A DNA stretch of 64,000 nucleotides from NCBI RefSeq assembly GCF_963678635.1, contig NC_087068.1, positions 30,444,318-30,508,317 on the forward strand, written 5' to 3'. Below are positions 23,007 to 35,230 of this stretch, in pieces. The stretch is from Symsagittifera roscoffensis (taxonomy: Eukaryota; Xenacoelomorpha; Acoela; Convolutidae). Positions within the stretch are counted from its first letter, which is position 1. Every line of letters starts with the position of its first letter. The position numbers and the translations under genes were made by a program. The notes under the pieces were generated by a model. It was not told where the DNA came from and did not search any database. It saw only the letters and a list, made by a program, of their open reading frames with translations.

Positions 23007-23505
23007 AACAAGACTGCTCTGCTCGTATATCAGGGCAAAACCCTGAATATTCCGACTGCCTTTAATCTATATCGAATAGTTTCTGGGTAAGAAAATTTTG
23101 AAAAACTTTTGGACACTATCAAAGATCAAGTGGAAAAATTTGAGCCGTACGAAACTAATACGGCCAATTAGCAAGTCTCAATTCAATTTGGAATGATTTT
23201 GTTGTGCGGAATGATTTGCAACGCATAGATAATTCGCGTTACGCTTTCAGATTTATTTAAAAAATCTTCAAACGCGCATGAATTAGTCCAGATCATGACC
23301 AAATTGGCAACATTCAAACTCCCAAAACTTTGCAAAAAATGATCGGAGATGATATATCTTTTTATATTTGACTTCAAAGAGTCAATATCTTTAATAGGGT
23401 ATAAAACTCGTTTAACAAAAAATTTTATTTCGATCACCGAAAATTGACTGAAAAAAAAACCACCTGAAGCATAAAAATTCAGTTTTCTTCGAAAGTCGGA
23501 ACAAC
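23007..23505 (+). repeat. Dispersed repeat family ACTGCTCGTATCAGGGC, copy a
   Basis: Starts AACAAGACTGCTC...TATCAGGGCAAAACCCTGA and ends GAAAGTCGGAACAA. The same ends and internal blocks (AATTTGGAACGAT, AACCCCCATAACTTTAC, TTTCGTTACGAAAGTCGG) recur at 34555, 39106 and 39631. No protein is encoded; it is a non-autonomous element. It lies just downstream of the damaged third EGF exon. Confidence 0.6.
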
Positions 23506-23837
23506 AATTTAGCATGACAAGTTTTCAGTTTTTTTTTGTGCGTGGTGTGATGAAAGAACTATTTAAACAAGAAAAAAAATTAGCGAGTCAGGCATACTCG
23601 ACAATAGTTGTCGTCTTCCAAACAAAACGAATAACCGACGAATATTTGCTCGAAATTAAATAAAAGCCCGAAAAACTCAGACCGGTTTTTTCAGCTCTGT
23701 GACAATTTGTTGAACAATTTAAAATGTTGCTTGAATCACGACTGAAACCGTTATAATATAAAAAGCAGTTGATGATTATTAGTGGTACCTGATTTTGCGT
23801 GGAAAACAAAAAAAAAAGAAAAAACCTACAACACGTT

Positions 23838-24190
23838 TATTACACCCACGGAATGTCTATAGCGTAAGCTGGATTGAGATTCTGATTGGCGTTCAAAAAA
23901 AGAAAAGTTTGTTCAACTTAATTTCAGTTTGTTAAACGAGAATCTGTTTCTGTTTTGAACTGACCTCGAGGGCATGTGAGAGTCAGAAATCATAAGAACC
24001 AGAACATGATGAGTTAGTTATACTAATAACGTATTATCACAGATCTCTATGGATTATGTAGATATACCAACTGGTTATGTATGTATATGTAGCGCCGAAG
24101 AATTGTATCAATTTAATAATATGTTTCTTGTTTTAGTACCTGTATGAACTATCTGATAAACTGAGTTCTCTTACTATCCACTGCATAACA
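23838..24190 (-). repeat. 3' LTR of the Ty3 element
   Basis: Leftmost LTR copy, beginning TATTACACCC (mutated from TGTTATACCC in the other copy) and ending GCATAACA. It aligns over its full length with 28907-29259. Confidence 0.9.
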
Positions 24191-24212
24191 CTTCCCCTTT
24201 TTTGAAAAGAAA
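24191..24212 (-). promoter_or_regulatory. Polypurine tract of the Ty3 element
   Basis: Directly inside the 3' LTR, the minus strand reads AAAAAAGGGGAAG next to TGTTATGCAG. A purine run at this exact position is the plus-strand primer of reverse transcription. Confidence 0.75.
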
Positions 24213-25225
24213 ATTACAATAATTTTCGGTTTTGTCCTCAGTCGATATTTTGGCAGATTATGTGCAGCGTCCGTTGGTGAAGATCGGTTGTTTACATCGT
24301 TTTTCGATGTTGTTTCTCTCTCTTTTTAAAAAGTCATGGAGTTTTTGATCGGTGAGATTTCTTTCAAAATTTTCATCGCTGAGTCAAAACTCTTCAAGAA
24401 AGTCGCATCAGGAGTAGTGGCTTGTGGTGGTCTATCAATGACGTACCTCGAGCTGATTGCCCTCTGTTGTTGAGCAGCTGGTGTTGGCGAGTCTTTTTGT
24501 TCGCAAGCTTGTGTCGGAGTTTTGAGAACATTGTCCTTTTATTGGCTGGAGGCTCTAACGTTCTACGGTGTATCTGGTTCCAATTGGATCTCCACGCATT
24601 CTACTGAGGAACACAATGAAATTACTTCTTGAGATTCTTGTTGAGGTGTGGCGCTGCCTGTATCTTTTGATACTGCCACTGGTGTTGGGACTATATCGAT
24701 TTGACAGACTATGTTGCGGTTGTCTACGTTTTTCGCTTCTATGGTTTAATCGGTATAGCATTGCCAAATTTTCCGGCCAACGCACTGGTACGAGTCCTCA
24801 TGGAGCGGCAACATTGTTGATCAAAGTCCTTTGGTGTTTTCTTTGTGTCCAGTCTTTTAGGAGCTGGTTTTTTAGGGGAAGGTGTTTTGTGATTGAGTTC
24901 CGTATCCGATAATGAGATAGACGTATCGCATTCAAATTGGATATCCGCATTTACGAGTCCGCTCTTTTTCAGTTTGTTCACTGGGTTTTGTTTGCCAGTT
25001 GGTTGGTGTTTGGCAGAGATGTCCTGATTTGTTTCCGCGGTAGCTTTTGCTTTTTGGGTGTTCCTCTTGAACAGGCCGTCATGTCCTAACGGTCGTCGAT
25101 TTCTGGATTGGGAGAGAATTTGTTCCAGGTTTTTGGAGCCGGTTTTTTTGGGCTGACTTTCGTCTTTTGAACTTTGGTTACCATTGGATTGGTGGCCTGT
25201 TTTGGTTTGTCTTGCTTTGGGTTTT

Positions 25226-27700
25226 TTACTGAAACACGAGGTTTTGCTCTGGGTAAGTGTTTATATGCAACAAAGTCTTTAAGGGCTGCTGGGCGGCATT
25301 TACATAGACCCGTCGGTCCGGTACAAAAGCGAGACCATCGTGTCTAATAACCCGGGGTTGCTTGCCGTCCTCCCGAACCCAAGCTGTGTGTGGTGAGTAA
25401 TTCATGATTGAACCGTTTTCCAAAATTTTAAATGGCGCACCGAAATCCCTGGTTTTTTTATTTTTCTGGCTATATTGCCCGTTTTCCTTGCAACTTGGTT
25501 GATTTTCTGTCCTAGTTTTGTGTTAATAGTAGACTGCGGACCTTTAAAGCGATCTTTAAGAAATGCTTTTGGCGCCTTTTCCATAATTTGTTTTTTTTCT
25601 TGCCTTGTTAAGGTTCGTATAGGTTCTCTAGTCCTTATTTTTTCTATGTCGTTGCTTGTTTTTTTTTTTCGTTTAGGAATTTTCGTTTTTCACCTATTAG
25701 ATCGTATGCGGTATTAGATAAAGGTAAGTGCGCATCTATAGGGAATCGATCCAATAGCTGACGGTCAAATTAATCGTCACTTTACAATACAACATAATTT
25801 TTTTCGACCGAAACCCTTGTGCCTGATCACACCGTATGTTTCGTGGGACCCCATGGTTGACTATGTGGGTTTGCATAAATCGGATTATTGTGTCCGCCTT
25901 ATTAATTCTGACTATTTGGCTGATGGGAAACGGGAGAAACGGTCGACCCCTACCAGAATGTAGACATCCTTATTATTTTCGTCCGGCAGCGGCCCCGCGA
26001 AATCCAATTGGATTTCTTCGTTGGGTCCAACTACCGCGTCTAATGACGTGAAATGAGTATTCCCCGAGCTAATTAGGGCTTGATGGTCGGTGATCAGTAT
26101 AAATCTTCTACCGTGTAAGTAGTATTTAAAATGCTCTGTTGCCCAGACTGCCGCGAGCAGTTCTAATTCGTTTACCGAGTATTTACTTTCACAGGAATTT
26201 AGAAATCGTGAGGCGTAGGCGATTGTTGCCCATCCGTCCGGAGTTTCTCGTTCCAACGCACATCCGATTCCATCCCGGCTAGCGTAGCAGACCACACGTG
26301 TTTCTCGACCTCTTGCAAAATGGCGATTTTCAGTAATACTGCGAACTGCTTCTAATATGATTTTAAAAGCTTTTTCATGAAAATCATCGCATGTAAAATG
26401 AAACTTGTTTTCACTTGATAGCAACAGACGGAGTGGGGTGCATAACTGCGCTAGATTGGGGATAAACTTGTTTAAGTGGTGTATCGAGCCCATGAAGCTC
26501 TTTAATTGCTTGAACCTTTTTGGATGACTTAGCTGTACTATTGCGTCCGTCCTTTTCTGCATTGCGATTGTACCATATTCGTTAATGACATAACCCAACC
26601 ATTCTACTTGTTTAAATCCAAATTTACTCTTATCTAGTGATATTGCCATATTTTCAGCGTCCAGCTTGTCTAAAAAATTTTTTTTGTTTGTTCATGTGAT
26701 CTTCTTTTGTACCGTGGGATATAATTAGTATGTCATCCAAAAAAGCAATTGTATCCTTTTCATTATTCAGTGTTAGGTCGATGGCTTTCTGAAAGTCTGC
26801 AGGCATATCAGTTACCATAAAAACTTGTTTAATACTTATATGTGCCTGTTGCTTGACCCCCAATTATGCTAACATTACATTGCTCCCGTGTGGTTTCGTC
26901 AAGTTTTAGTTGGCTGTACGCATACCGAAGGTCAATTGTTGAGAAAAGTGTAGTATCTGGCTTGTTGTGGTTGAGCCACATTGTCGAGTAGCACGTCGAT
27001 ATTGGGCATCTGACACTTGTTCTTATGTATCATTTTATTAATTTGCTTGGAATTCATAGCCAATTTAATCGATTGGTCTTTCTTGACCGTGAGGACTATT
27101 GGGCTGATAAACTGCTGATCGCTGCTTTTTTCCATCTTGACAAAATGCCCTTGATCTATGAGGGATCTAATTTCTTGTTCCACTTTTTCCTGATTGTGTA
27201 TAGGGATCCTCCTACTTTTTTGTTGTAGTGCTTTAAATTCATTTAGAAATGTTGTATGCACCATATAGTTAAGTGCTCTTCCGATTCTTGTACATTAACC
27301 AGGATATGTTGTCTTCACCCAGTTGGTTGTTTTTGGGTCTGAACAATTTGTATCTTCCGATATTGCGTTAATTGACTTACCAGCTGGTTTTTGTTGTAAT
27401 AGAATTCCGATTTGCGGTAGGATGTTTCTTCCAAGAATATTTGCCCGCTTGTCATCCACCACTATCAGTGAAGTTGTTTCGAGAGTCCATCCTCCCGATT
27501 CAATAGGTGCGACAACTCGTCCAAACGATGGGTTTTGTATCCATTATAGCAGACCATTCTGTTTGCCTCGTCGTTTTTGGTTGTTCGCACCCGTTTTGCT
27601 TAATTCACCGTCGATATTATCAGGTTCGCCGTCCGTTGATTTATAAAAGACGTTGGCGATCCGGTGTCCGCAATAAACACCAAGTCGTTCGGGCCGCATC
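25226..27700 (-). pseudogene. Ty3 pol pseudogene (protease, RT, RNase H, integrase; internal deletion)
   Basis: Read on the minus strand. A protease-like ADTGSP region lies near 27650. RT pieces are at 27264-26932 (VEQEIRSLIDQGHF, KLAMNSKQINKMI) and 26863-26654 (TIAFLDDILIISHG, the FxDD box). RNase H is at 26649-26060, with a readable tether (SKFGFKQVEWLGYVINEYG) and WATEHFKYYLHGRRFILITD. Directly after ITDHQALIS the frame runs into VGPNEEIQLDFAGPLPDE, which is the integrase core, so the end of RNase H and the integrase zinc finger are deleted. The integrase C-terminal part continues in pieces to 25226. Frameshifts and stops make the whole region non-functional. Confidence 0.85.
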
Positions 27701-27887
27701 TAACCCTTACTAAGTGTCCTTTGAGATCGGTTTCGTCAATCTAGCCGACTGTTTTGCATCGTTGAATCGTCTGGATGTACTAGTTCCCAACCGGGAATGA
27801 GATTGCCCGCCTGCACGTAGTTTACATAGGCGGCAACGTCTGTGTCCTGTCCTATCAGTTCTGTTGTCTGATCGCCCTGAATAGCGT

Positions 27888-28907
27888 TTACATAAACGTG
27901 CATAGTGTCCCAGGACAATGTTGCAGATGCCCTGGTCCAAAAGGGTTGCCACATTTAAAACATTGTTTTTTTTTCTGTGGACTGTTGATGTAGGTTTCCT
28001 CGTTGCTGATGTGATTGACGGTTTCGTCCTCCCCTTGACGAGTAACGGTTGTTGTTATTGCCCCTCTTGTCAATTAAACCAACTGGTTCTGTTTTCATTG
28101 TGGTTATTTGTGTGGTTGGTACTGATCCCTGCTTTCTGATGAGCAATTGGTTTTCTAAACCTTTCTCTCTTCTAATTGCATATTCCAATGCTTGATCAGA
28201 TGTTTTTGTTTCTGCCAGTAGATCTATTTGCACTTCGTTGTTGGACATGTTAGCGGTGAACAGGTCCCTAATGATTTCTGTCTCAAGTCTCCCATCATTA
28301 CAGTTCGTGCACTTGAAGCTCCCTTTCACCACTAATTCCGATAGAATGCAGTGGTATTGCTCGAGTATTTCGATTTTCCCTTGTTTTCGGGTAAACGCTT
28401 CGTATCTATCGAAGGTGACATTTCTTTCCTTTACAAATAGACGTTTCAGGCGTTCCCAGAAGTTTCTGGTTGTAATTTCTTGGATCCTGAGGTCTGGGTA
28501 ATATTGCGACACTCTTCTTTGGCCCTCAACTCCCAGGCACAGATAAATATAGCTTCTAATTTTAATATCCGCTTTGTCCCATGGGACGGCGTTTACTGTT
28601 GGACCAAGATTATCTAAGTGTGCGCATTGATTTTCCCATGTTACTTTCTTTTCTTGATTCCGAAGGTTGCAATCACGAATCTGGACATTTGTTTCATCAT
28701 CTATCGGGAGTTCATATCCTGGTTCTTGGGGTGGTCTAATCGCAGGAGGTTTTGTAGTAGCTTCGATAAATCTATTCCGTCTTTGGCGATGATGCCCAGG
28801 AATAATTGTTGGTTCCACTTGTCCCACTGTATTGGTGGGTCCGCCGAGGCTTTTTGACAGGAAGGCGTAATTCCTAATGGGTTTTTCGTAACTGCTGGCT
28901 GCGCCAT
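27888..28907 (-). pseudogene. Ty3 gag pseudogene with zinc knuckle
   Basis: The ATG at 28907 overlaps the LTR boundary (its A is the last LTR base). The first 68 codons (IQWDKWNQQLFLGIIAKDGID) are in one frame and the remaining 290-codon capsid-like part (28827-27955) in another, so a frameshift splits the gene near 28750. A CCHC-type knuckle reads CFKCGNPFGPGHLQHCPG near 27965-27910. The primer-binding site should begin right after the LTR with TGGCGCAGCCAGC, overlapping the gag start. Confidence 0.8.
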
Positions 28908-29259
28908 GTTATACCCACGGAATGTCTATAGCGTAAGCTGGATTGAGATTCTGATTGGCGTTCGAAATAAGAAGAGTTTTTTCAACTTAAATTCAGTTTG
29001 TTAAACGAGAATCTGTTTCTGTTTTGAGCTGACCTCGAAAGCATGTGAGAGTCAAAACTCATAAGAACTAGTACATCATGAGATAGGTTCACTAATAACG
29101 TATTATCACAGATCTCTATAGATTATGTAGATTTACCAACGTGTTATGTATGTATATGAAGCGCCGAGGAATTGTATCAATAGAATACTAAGTTTCTTGT
29201 TTTAGTACCTGTATGAACTATCTGATAAACTGAGTTTTTTTACTATCCACTGGATAACA
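28907..29259 (-). repeat. 5' LTR of the Ty3 element
   Basis: Rightmost LTR copy, TGTTATACCC to GGATAACA on the plus strand, so the ends are TG and CA in either orientation. It is followed by the ACGTT target duplication at 29260-29264. Confidence 0.9.
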
Positions 29260-29264
29260 ACGTT

Positions 29265-30189
29265 GAAGACGAAATTTGTTCCCATTTACATTAGTCGGAG
29301 CAAGTAGGTTTGAAAAATTTAACTATATGAACAATTTGATTTTTTATCTTGATTAAGAAATTGATTAAGATCAGTTTAGCTTCTTTTTTTTCCATGATTT
29401 TTTTTTCGTTTGTAGTTAGTTAAAGGCATATGAGAGTAGCCAAGATTTGTAACTTTTTTCAAAATTTTTTTGGAGTCCGAAGTTTGATATTAGTTGTTTT
29501 GGCAACAAGATTTATTCAACACCAAAAATTTCTCTCTTACGAGATTCAATTGATCAGTTAAATAGTTTTTTTCAGCAAAAATTTACTGTTTTTGAATGAT
29601 TTAAAATACACAATTGCAGCCTTCTTGTCATCTGAAGTGTTTTTTAATTCAAATTTCTTTTCATTCAAAGTGACCGATTTAATTTCTCTTTAACTTTTTT
29701 GCTTGTATTGTAACTTCATTATTTTTAAATTATTGCTGAAATATTTTAATTTGAATATAAAATCAACTTAACCCTGAGTTAGTTTTTAAATAATGATCTT
29801 GAAAATCAAGTCACCGATGTTTTCATTTTGAGGACGAATTTATTTAGTCAACCAGCCTGGAGTTCTAACCCGAAAGTTAATTATTTAGCTTGACGAAGAG
29901 AGCTAATAACCAGCGCCCATAGTAAGCTATGACTTACTTACAAGACCTCGCCTTGCAAATTGCAGCGCACGTTCGATTTAATCCAGCAGTCATGGGCGCC
30001 ATCACTACCGGAGTGCCATACGGCCACAATCGAGCTACCTCATTTGAATTCTGCTCAAAGCAAAAATTGAAACTGCCTCAATTAATTTTTACAGTTTTTT
30101 TAAGTAACTTTTTAGTTTTAATTTGAGCATGGGTTAGATGCTAGTTCCCAGCACTATATATATGTTACTTTACAGCTATCTGTTTTTAG
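29265..30189. other. Gene-free stretch before the terminal-repeat exon
   Basis: AT-rich sequence with no supported exon. A short GC-richer segment at about 29900-30060 has an open frame but no splice sites I can defend. The polypyrimidine stretch and AG at 30183-30189 (GTTTTTAG) serve as the acceptor of the next exon. Confidence 0.4.
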
Positions 30190-32375
30190 AGTGGTTCGAA
30201 TTTTGGGACCAAGTCTTTGAATATAGCAGTCAACCTGATTACAACATATCTTCGTTTCTCGCCAAGACCCTCAACGAACCCGATAATCACGGAAACTTCC
30301 ACCGCGACAATTTTTTTGACCAATTGATGACGACCAACCAGATCGCAGTAGTTATTTCGGACCAATCAAACGATACCAAATCTGTCATGGTGTTCCGCGG
30401 TAATCGAGATCCTTTTACGTGGTTTAGCCTGCAAAATTTGATGAGCTCTTCGTTGTGGGAAATAACACCTGAGAGTTCAAGCGTTTTCATATTGTTTCAT
30501 TCCGGAGGATTCGAAATTTGGAAAATATTAGACAATGGATACGAAAACGTTTACTTTCAGGTTATTTGTAGCAAAAATGATGAAAACTGCTCAAACGAAT
30601 TTGCTGATTCGGTTGATGCTCAGCCACAAGCCCAATTAAAACAAATTGGGAGTTTGAAAATATTTGTGAAAAATGAACTTGGAATGAATATCGAATGGAA
30701 TCTGCAGTTTAGCTACACAGCAGAGTCACAAATAAACTTCAAAAATTTTTATGATGGCAATTCAAAGGACACATTTAATCAACGAGCAATGTTCCGTGTC
30801 CCAAACCTTGAATCCGAGCTGGTAAATGCAGCCCAAATTCTGCTGAGAGTTCATTTTGATGCATTTTGGTCGGCAGATTTGATGTTCGATGTTCGGAAAG
30901 GTTTCACAACATTCACTTCGTGGTTTTCCGAAATCTATTTGGTCGATGAAAGCTTTTTTGAGAAAATCAAAACAGACATCGCATTTAATTTCTCGGATAG
31001 CTTAGGCTCCTTTCTCATCTTAGAGTACGCCAAGAACTTGGACACTCTCGGCTGCCAAAACGAGCTCTGGGGGCTACGAGTTGCTTGTAAAAACAGTTCT
31101 GTCGCAGGTTCTTGTAGCGTGTTCGAACCAACATTTCCTGATGAAGAGTGTCAAATTCTTTTCTCCAAAAATTGGACTTCATGGGAAAATGGTGATTACT
31201 CACAAGCCCATGCTTTTGAAATATACACCAAACCAATGACGAAAACGTTCAGTTTTAATTACAGCGCTTTCGGAATCCAACTTTTTGACTTCTATAAGAC
31301 ACGAAAAGCTTACAACGGGATCCAACCAGTGTTCCGACATCATGACTTTGACAACATATTCCAAAAATGCAACGTCGCGATTATGCGACTTTATCGCGGA
31401 TTAGACATAGGCGAGGAGTACATTTTCGAGTGTGGCGGAAACTCTATTAATTGGTTCAGTGAAACAAAACTAGTTTCAATATCTAACATAGAAAACATCA
31501 ATCCAGCGTCTGTGACAGCGTTAATCGAAGATCAAAGTTTCACAAAAACCGAATATTTCTTCCAAATATGGGATAAAGAGTTATATAATCGCAGGGATTG
31601 GAAAGGATATGAAGACAAAGTTGGTTCAAACGCATATTGTAAGCGCAACTTTACGGGTAGCTGCTGGCATTATTATCATGGAAAAGACGAAGCAAACAAC
31701 TTGGACAAAATTGTTGTTTCAAAAATGGAGATTATAACTGACAACTCCCAGTTTGATTACAGGGGGAAAATGTGGCAACTGGTGTTCAGTGTTGATGCAT
31801 ACTCAGGAGTCCATCTGTACAACTACTTCAGAGAAGGATCTACACTTCCAGCAGTGCCTGGACTGTCGAAGGTACATTACGATGGAATCTTCAGGCACCC
31901 ACTTCTCGAGAGTAGGATTTCTAAAGCAGCTTACATCCGATTCACTGTTTATGATGCAGCAAAAAATGATGCAAAACTTCATTTGGTGTTTGAGCCTAGG
32001 CCTGAAGACAGTTTGGAAGACTGGTTCAATTGGGATAGGGTGGTGGAGTCCTCTCTCTGGGAGTTTGAGCAGGTCTTAGGTCAGGAACTATTCAAACTAA
32101 GAATCCCCCCTGACGGATCTCATCTGAGCAAGCACCGGTTTTTTAATATTCAACACAACTGGACCAGTTGTGCCGGAAAAACAGGCTGGTTTCTGGCCTC
32201 CATCAAGTTCTCTGAAGCCGATCCGACGTGCGCCGATTCGTGGGAAAATTGGTGGGAGAACAATCAGTCCTTGCTCAACCAACCACCTGCATTTTTCTAC
32301 TCCACGACTTCTGCTCGCATGCTTTACAGTGATATGGCTTTTGGAGGGAAGATAACTATTGAAGTGATTGCATGA
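30190..32375 (+). CDS. Large terminal exon: extracellular protein with four divergent repeats of an unknown domain
   Basis: A 2.2-kb open frame ending in TGA at 32373-32375. I start the exon after the acceptor at 30188-30189 (phase 1, reading E-W-F-E-F-W-D-Q) rather than at the upstream ATG at 30138, because the 18 upstream codons include the splice acceptor and do not form a convincing signal peptide. Counting from that ATG, four repeats of about 165-190 residues can be aligned by eye. Each has an aromatic strand (WDQVFEYS, WNLQFSYT, KTFSFNYS, WQLVFSVD), an FR-P-LE-type turn (MFRVPNLES, VFRHHDFDN, IFRHPLLES) and a WFS...SLWE helix-like block (residues 92-109, 257-276, 436-454, 625-645). Cysteines cluster at repeat ends. 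It has many N-glycosylation sequons and no transmembrane segment. I do not recognise the family; a beta-sandwich binding module is a guess. It may be the 3' end of the EGF gene. Confidence 0.7.
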
Positions 32376-33319
32376 TCGACAAACAGTACTGCAAGAATTA
32401 ATTGAGTGAAATGCATGCTTCTCTTGAAAACTTGACTGAAAGTACTTTTTAAAAAATCGAAAAAAGAAAGGGCGTTAATAATAGTTATACAACCGTTAAA
32501 AGATACTGTCAAAGTTCTAGTAGAATTAAAAAAAAACTCGTCCTCGAATTTTGCGAGGAAATTTTATAAACTTGTAAATTGTTCCGACTTTTTATGAATC
32601 TGAATGGGTAGGTTTTCATATTTCAAGGGTTTATTCTTCCCTATTTTGTTATAACAACAAAACGCCCGTTGAGCCTAATTGTGTATCAACACATTTTGCT
32701 AAGCCCGTCCCAATAATTTTCTTTTAACCGAGGCAAAGCGGAGCTAGCAGTGCAAGCTAGCAGACAGGAAAACAAACCCACTGAGTTTAAAAAAATTTCA
32801 AAAAACCAAAACATAAAAAAGTTCAAAATGCTGTCTGGATTTATGTTATATTTACGGAAAACACGTCCAGAACACAATCGACGGCAATTAATGAAAATTC
32901 AAAAATAATATAACAAGCGGTAATTGAGCCGACGAAATTTTGATATATTCCCGTATAAACGAAAATACAGTTGTTGTTATGAAAAATTTCGAATTATAAA
33001 GTTTCTTTTAAACGCTTTAGCATTTTGTGCGATCAGGAAGGAAGCATAAAATTTATGTTTTTTTTTAAATGACCCCTAGTTAGGTCTCTGAGCCAAAAAA
33101 AAACTTAAATTGATATTGTTTGAGAAATTTAAACCAAAAAAAGTCAAAAAAAGCAAAAAAAAATTAAGAAAATTTTCAGGAGTAATAATTCAAAACAGTG
33201 AAAGCAAATACATCGAAAGTTGCGTACAAAACAATCAATTTTACGATGTGACAACTAAGCCGACAAAACATAAACAGGTAAACTATAGGCCGACATTTTT
33301 GGAAAAGAAATGATTCAAG

Positions 33320-33425
33320 TCTGAAAAAACAGTTCCAAGTCAGATTCAAACCCACATCTTTTATCGTCCAAGGCGTACACTCCACCTCCAGGCTAAGTAG
33401 CGGACAATCATTGAAGTTTAAATTC
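33320..33425 (-). repeat. tRNA-like SINE fragment
   Basis: On the minus strand it reads CTTAGCCTGGAGGTGGAGTG as an A-box-like segment and GTGGGTTTGAATCTGAC as a B-box-like segment about 30 bp later. It lacks a foldable complete tRNA, so it is probably SINE-derived. Confidence 0.4.
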
Positions 33426-34554
33426 ATTATGAACCAAGTTACAAGTGATTGAAGTGATTATGTGAAACAAGTTATTAGCCCGAAAAAGCCTATATTCACA
33501 AGTTTAATCAAACATTATTCTAGTCAAGCGAGCCCAAAATGCTTCTTATCGAATGAAAAAAAAATATTTATAACAAAAACAGTGTTGCAATGAAATCTAT
33601 GAGTTTGAAAAGTTTGAAACATCTTTTACAGTGCACTTTCAAAACCTAAATTTCAATTGAAAAGTTTTTGAAAAGTAAGACTGTGACCATGTAGTCTGGT
33701 GTACAATTGACACGGCTTGAGATTCAGTGCAAAAAGTAAACAAATTTTCAAAAGAATAAAAGATGTGATTGTTTTGAGGGTTTTTCTAAGACTTGAAGAT
33801 ATCCTTGTCATGAGTTAAAACTTAACAATATCTATGCAGATAAATTCTGTAAAATAATTGTCCTTAAAAAACGGTCACTTTGTCTAATTTAGGGGCCTAT
33901 TTACAAAAAAATAACAGATAGTTATTTAACGCAGAACGTAGCAGGCTAATTAATCTGCTGTAGATTATTTTCAAGTTAAATTCAGAAAAACTAATTGCTG
34001 CAAATAAACCGCTACATATCACTATATATTTGATATTGCAAATGAAGATGATTATAAATGTTTTAAAAAAATGTCTTTCACTGAATGTGTTTTCAAATTT
34101 CTTAACCATCATACAATTCTCAAAACATTTAGGGCAATTTTGTTGTTCCACGTTTTGAAAAACGCGAGGGAAAGTTTCTGCTCGATGTTTTTTTGGACAA
34201 TTTTTCGCTTTTCAACTTCTAAATTTTGGCGTTATTTTATAACATTTGAGAAAAACAATGCTCTAAAATTCTCTTAAACGCTCTATATCAGTCAGAACTC
34301 TAATTTTAAATCTTTACTCGCCATGACGTTTCATTTAAAATCAAAATTTTGTTTGTAATTTTTTGGGCTTTGGGATTGCTCATTTAACTATTTTGGAAAA
34401 TTAGAGATGTTGTGCAGCAATTAAAGCGAAGGACAATTTCGTTTTTCCAGTATATAATAGAAGAGTAGCGCATGCGGCAAACTTGACTGGCTCAAGAAAA
34501 TTTTGGAAATTTTCTCTTATTGCCAAAACTAGCATTTTTTCAACCCTCAAGAGA

Positions 34555-35230
34555 AACAAGACTGCTCGTATCAAGGCGAAGCCCTGAATGTCCCGACTGC
34601 CTTTTAAGGTCTACGGAGTATTAATAACATGAAAAAATTAAATGTAACAAAAATAAAATGAAACTTTGTTTTAGAAAAAAATATTTTAGATTTTTTTTCG
34701 CAAAAAACATCCCCCTACACGCCATATAAAGTACAAAGTGATAATTTTCGCTCCTAGTAACAATTCAATTATGGCAAATAATCTTTCTTCAACCAATTTG
34801 GAACGATTTCTATGACGGATTAACTCTCCGCTTACGCGTTAATAGCGCGAAACATATCGCGCGTTAATTGTCCTTAATTAGACAAAATGGTAATATTTAA
34901 ACCCCCATAACCTTACAAAAAATCACAGGTTAAATATCGTTTCAAATTCAAGCTCAGGACAACAATACCTTTTGAATGACATAAAAAATTCCGTCAAATA
35001 TGGCTAGTTAAAAGTTGAAATTGGTCCGAAGAAAAAAACTACCCCGCGCACAACTATTCCGTTATTTTTGTTACAAAGTCGAAAAATGAAAATTTTCTAA
35101 GTTTAAGCTCAGCACATGGATATCTTTCTCGTCTTTCAAATATTCCGTCAAAAATATTCATATAAATATTTAAAATATGCTTGGAGAAAACACTACACCG
35201 AGCGTAAGATTTCCATTTTTTTGGAAAGTC
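34555..35230 (+). repeat. Dispersed repeat family ACTGCTCGTATCAGGGC, copy b
   Basis: Starts AACAAGACTGCTCGTATCAA and contains the family blocks CCAATTTGGAACGATTTCTA, CCCCCATAACCTTAC and GTTACAAAGTCG. The module TTTAAGCTCAG...ATTCCGTCAAA occurs twice, so this copy carries an internal partial duplication. Confidence 0.6.

Larger units (their letters stand above)
23838..29259 (-). mobile_element. Ty3/gypsy-type LTR retrotransposon, degenerate, both LTRs present
   Basis: A complete but broken LTR element on the minus strand. The LTRs are 353 bp each (23838-24190 and 28907-29259). The target duplication ACGTT flanks both ends (23833-23837 and 29260-29264). The order from the right is gag, zinc knuckle, protease region, RT, RNase H, integrase, which is the Ty3/gypsy arrangement. 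Reading frames are split by frameshifts and stops, and about 1 kb between mid RNase H and the integrase core is missing. LTRs are diverged by several percent, so the insertion is not recent. It sits between the EGF exons and the terminal-repeat exon, probably within an intron. Confidence 0.9.

Noticed and set aside
29929-30126. ORF or tRNA-like segment upstream of the four-repeat exon
   Set aside because: No defensible splice sites and no foldable RNA. The slight GC increase alone is not enough.
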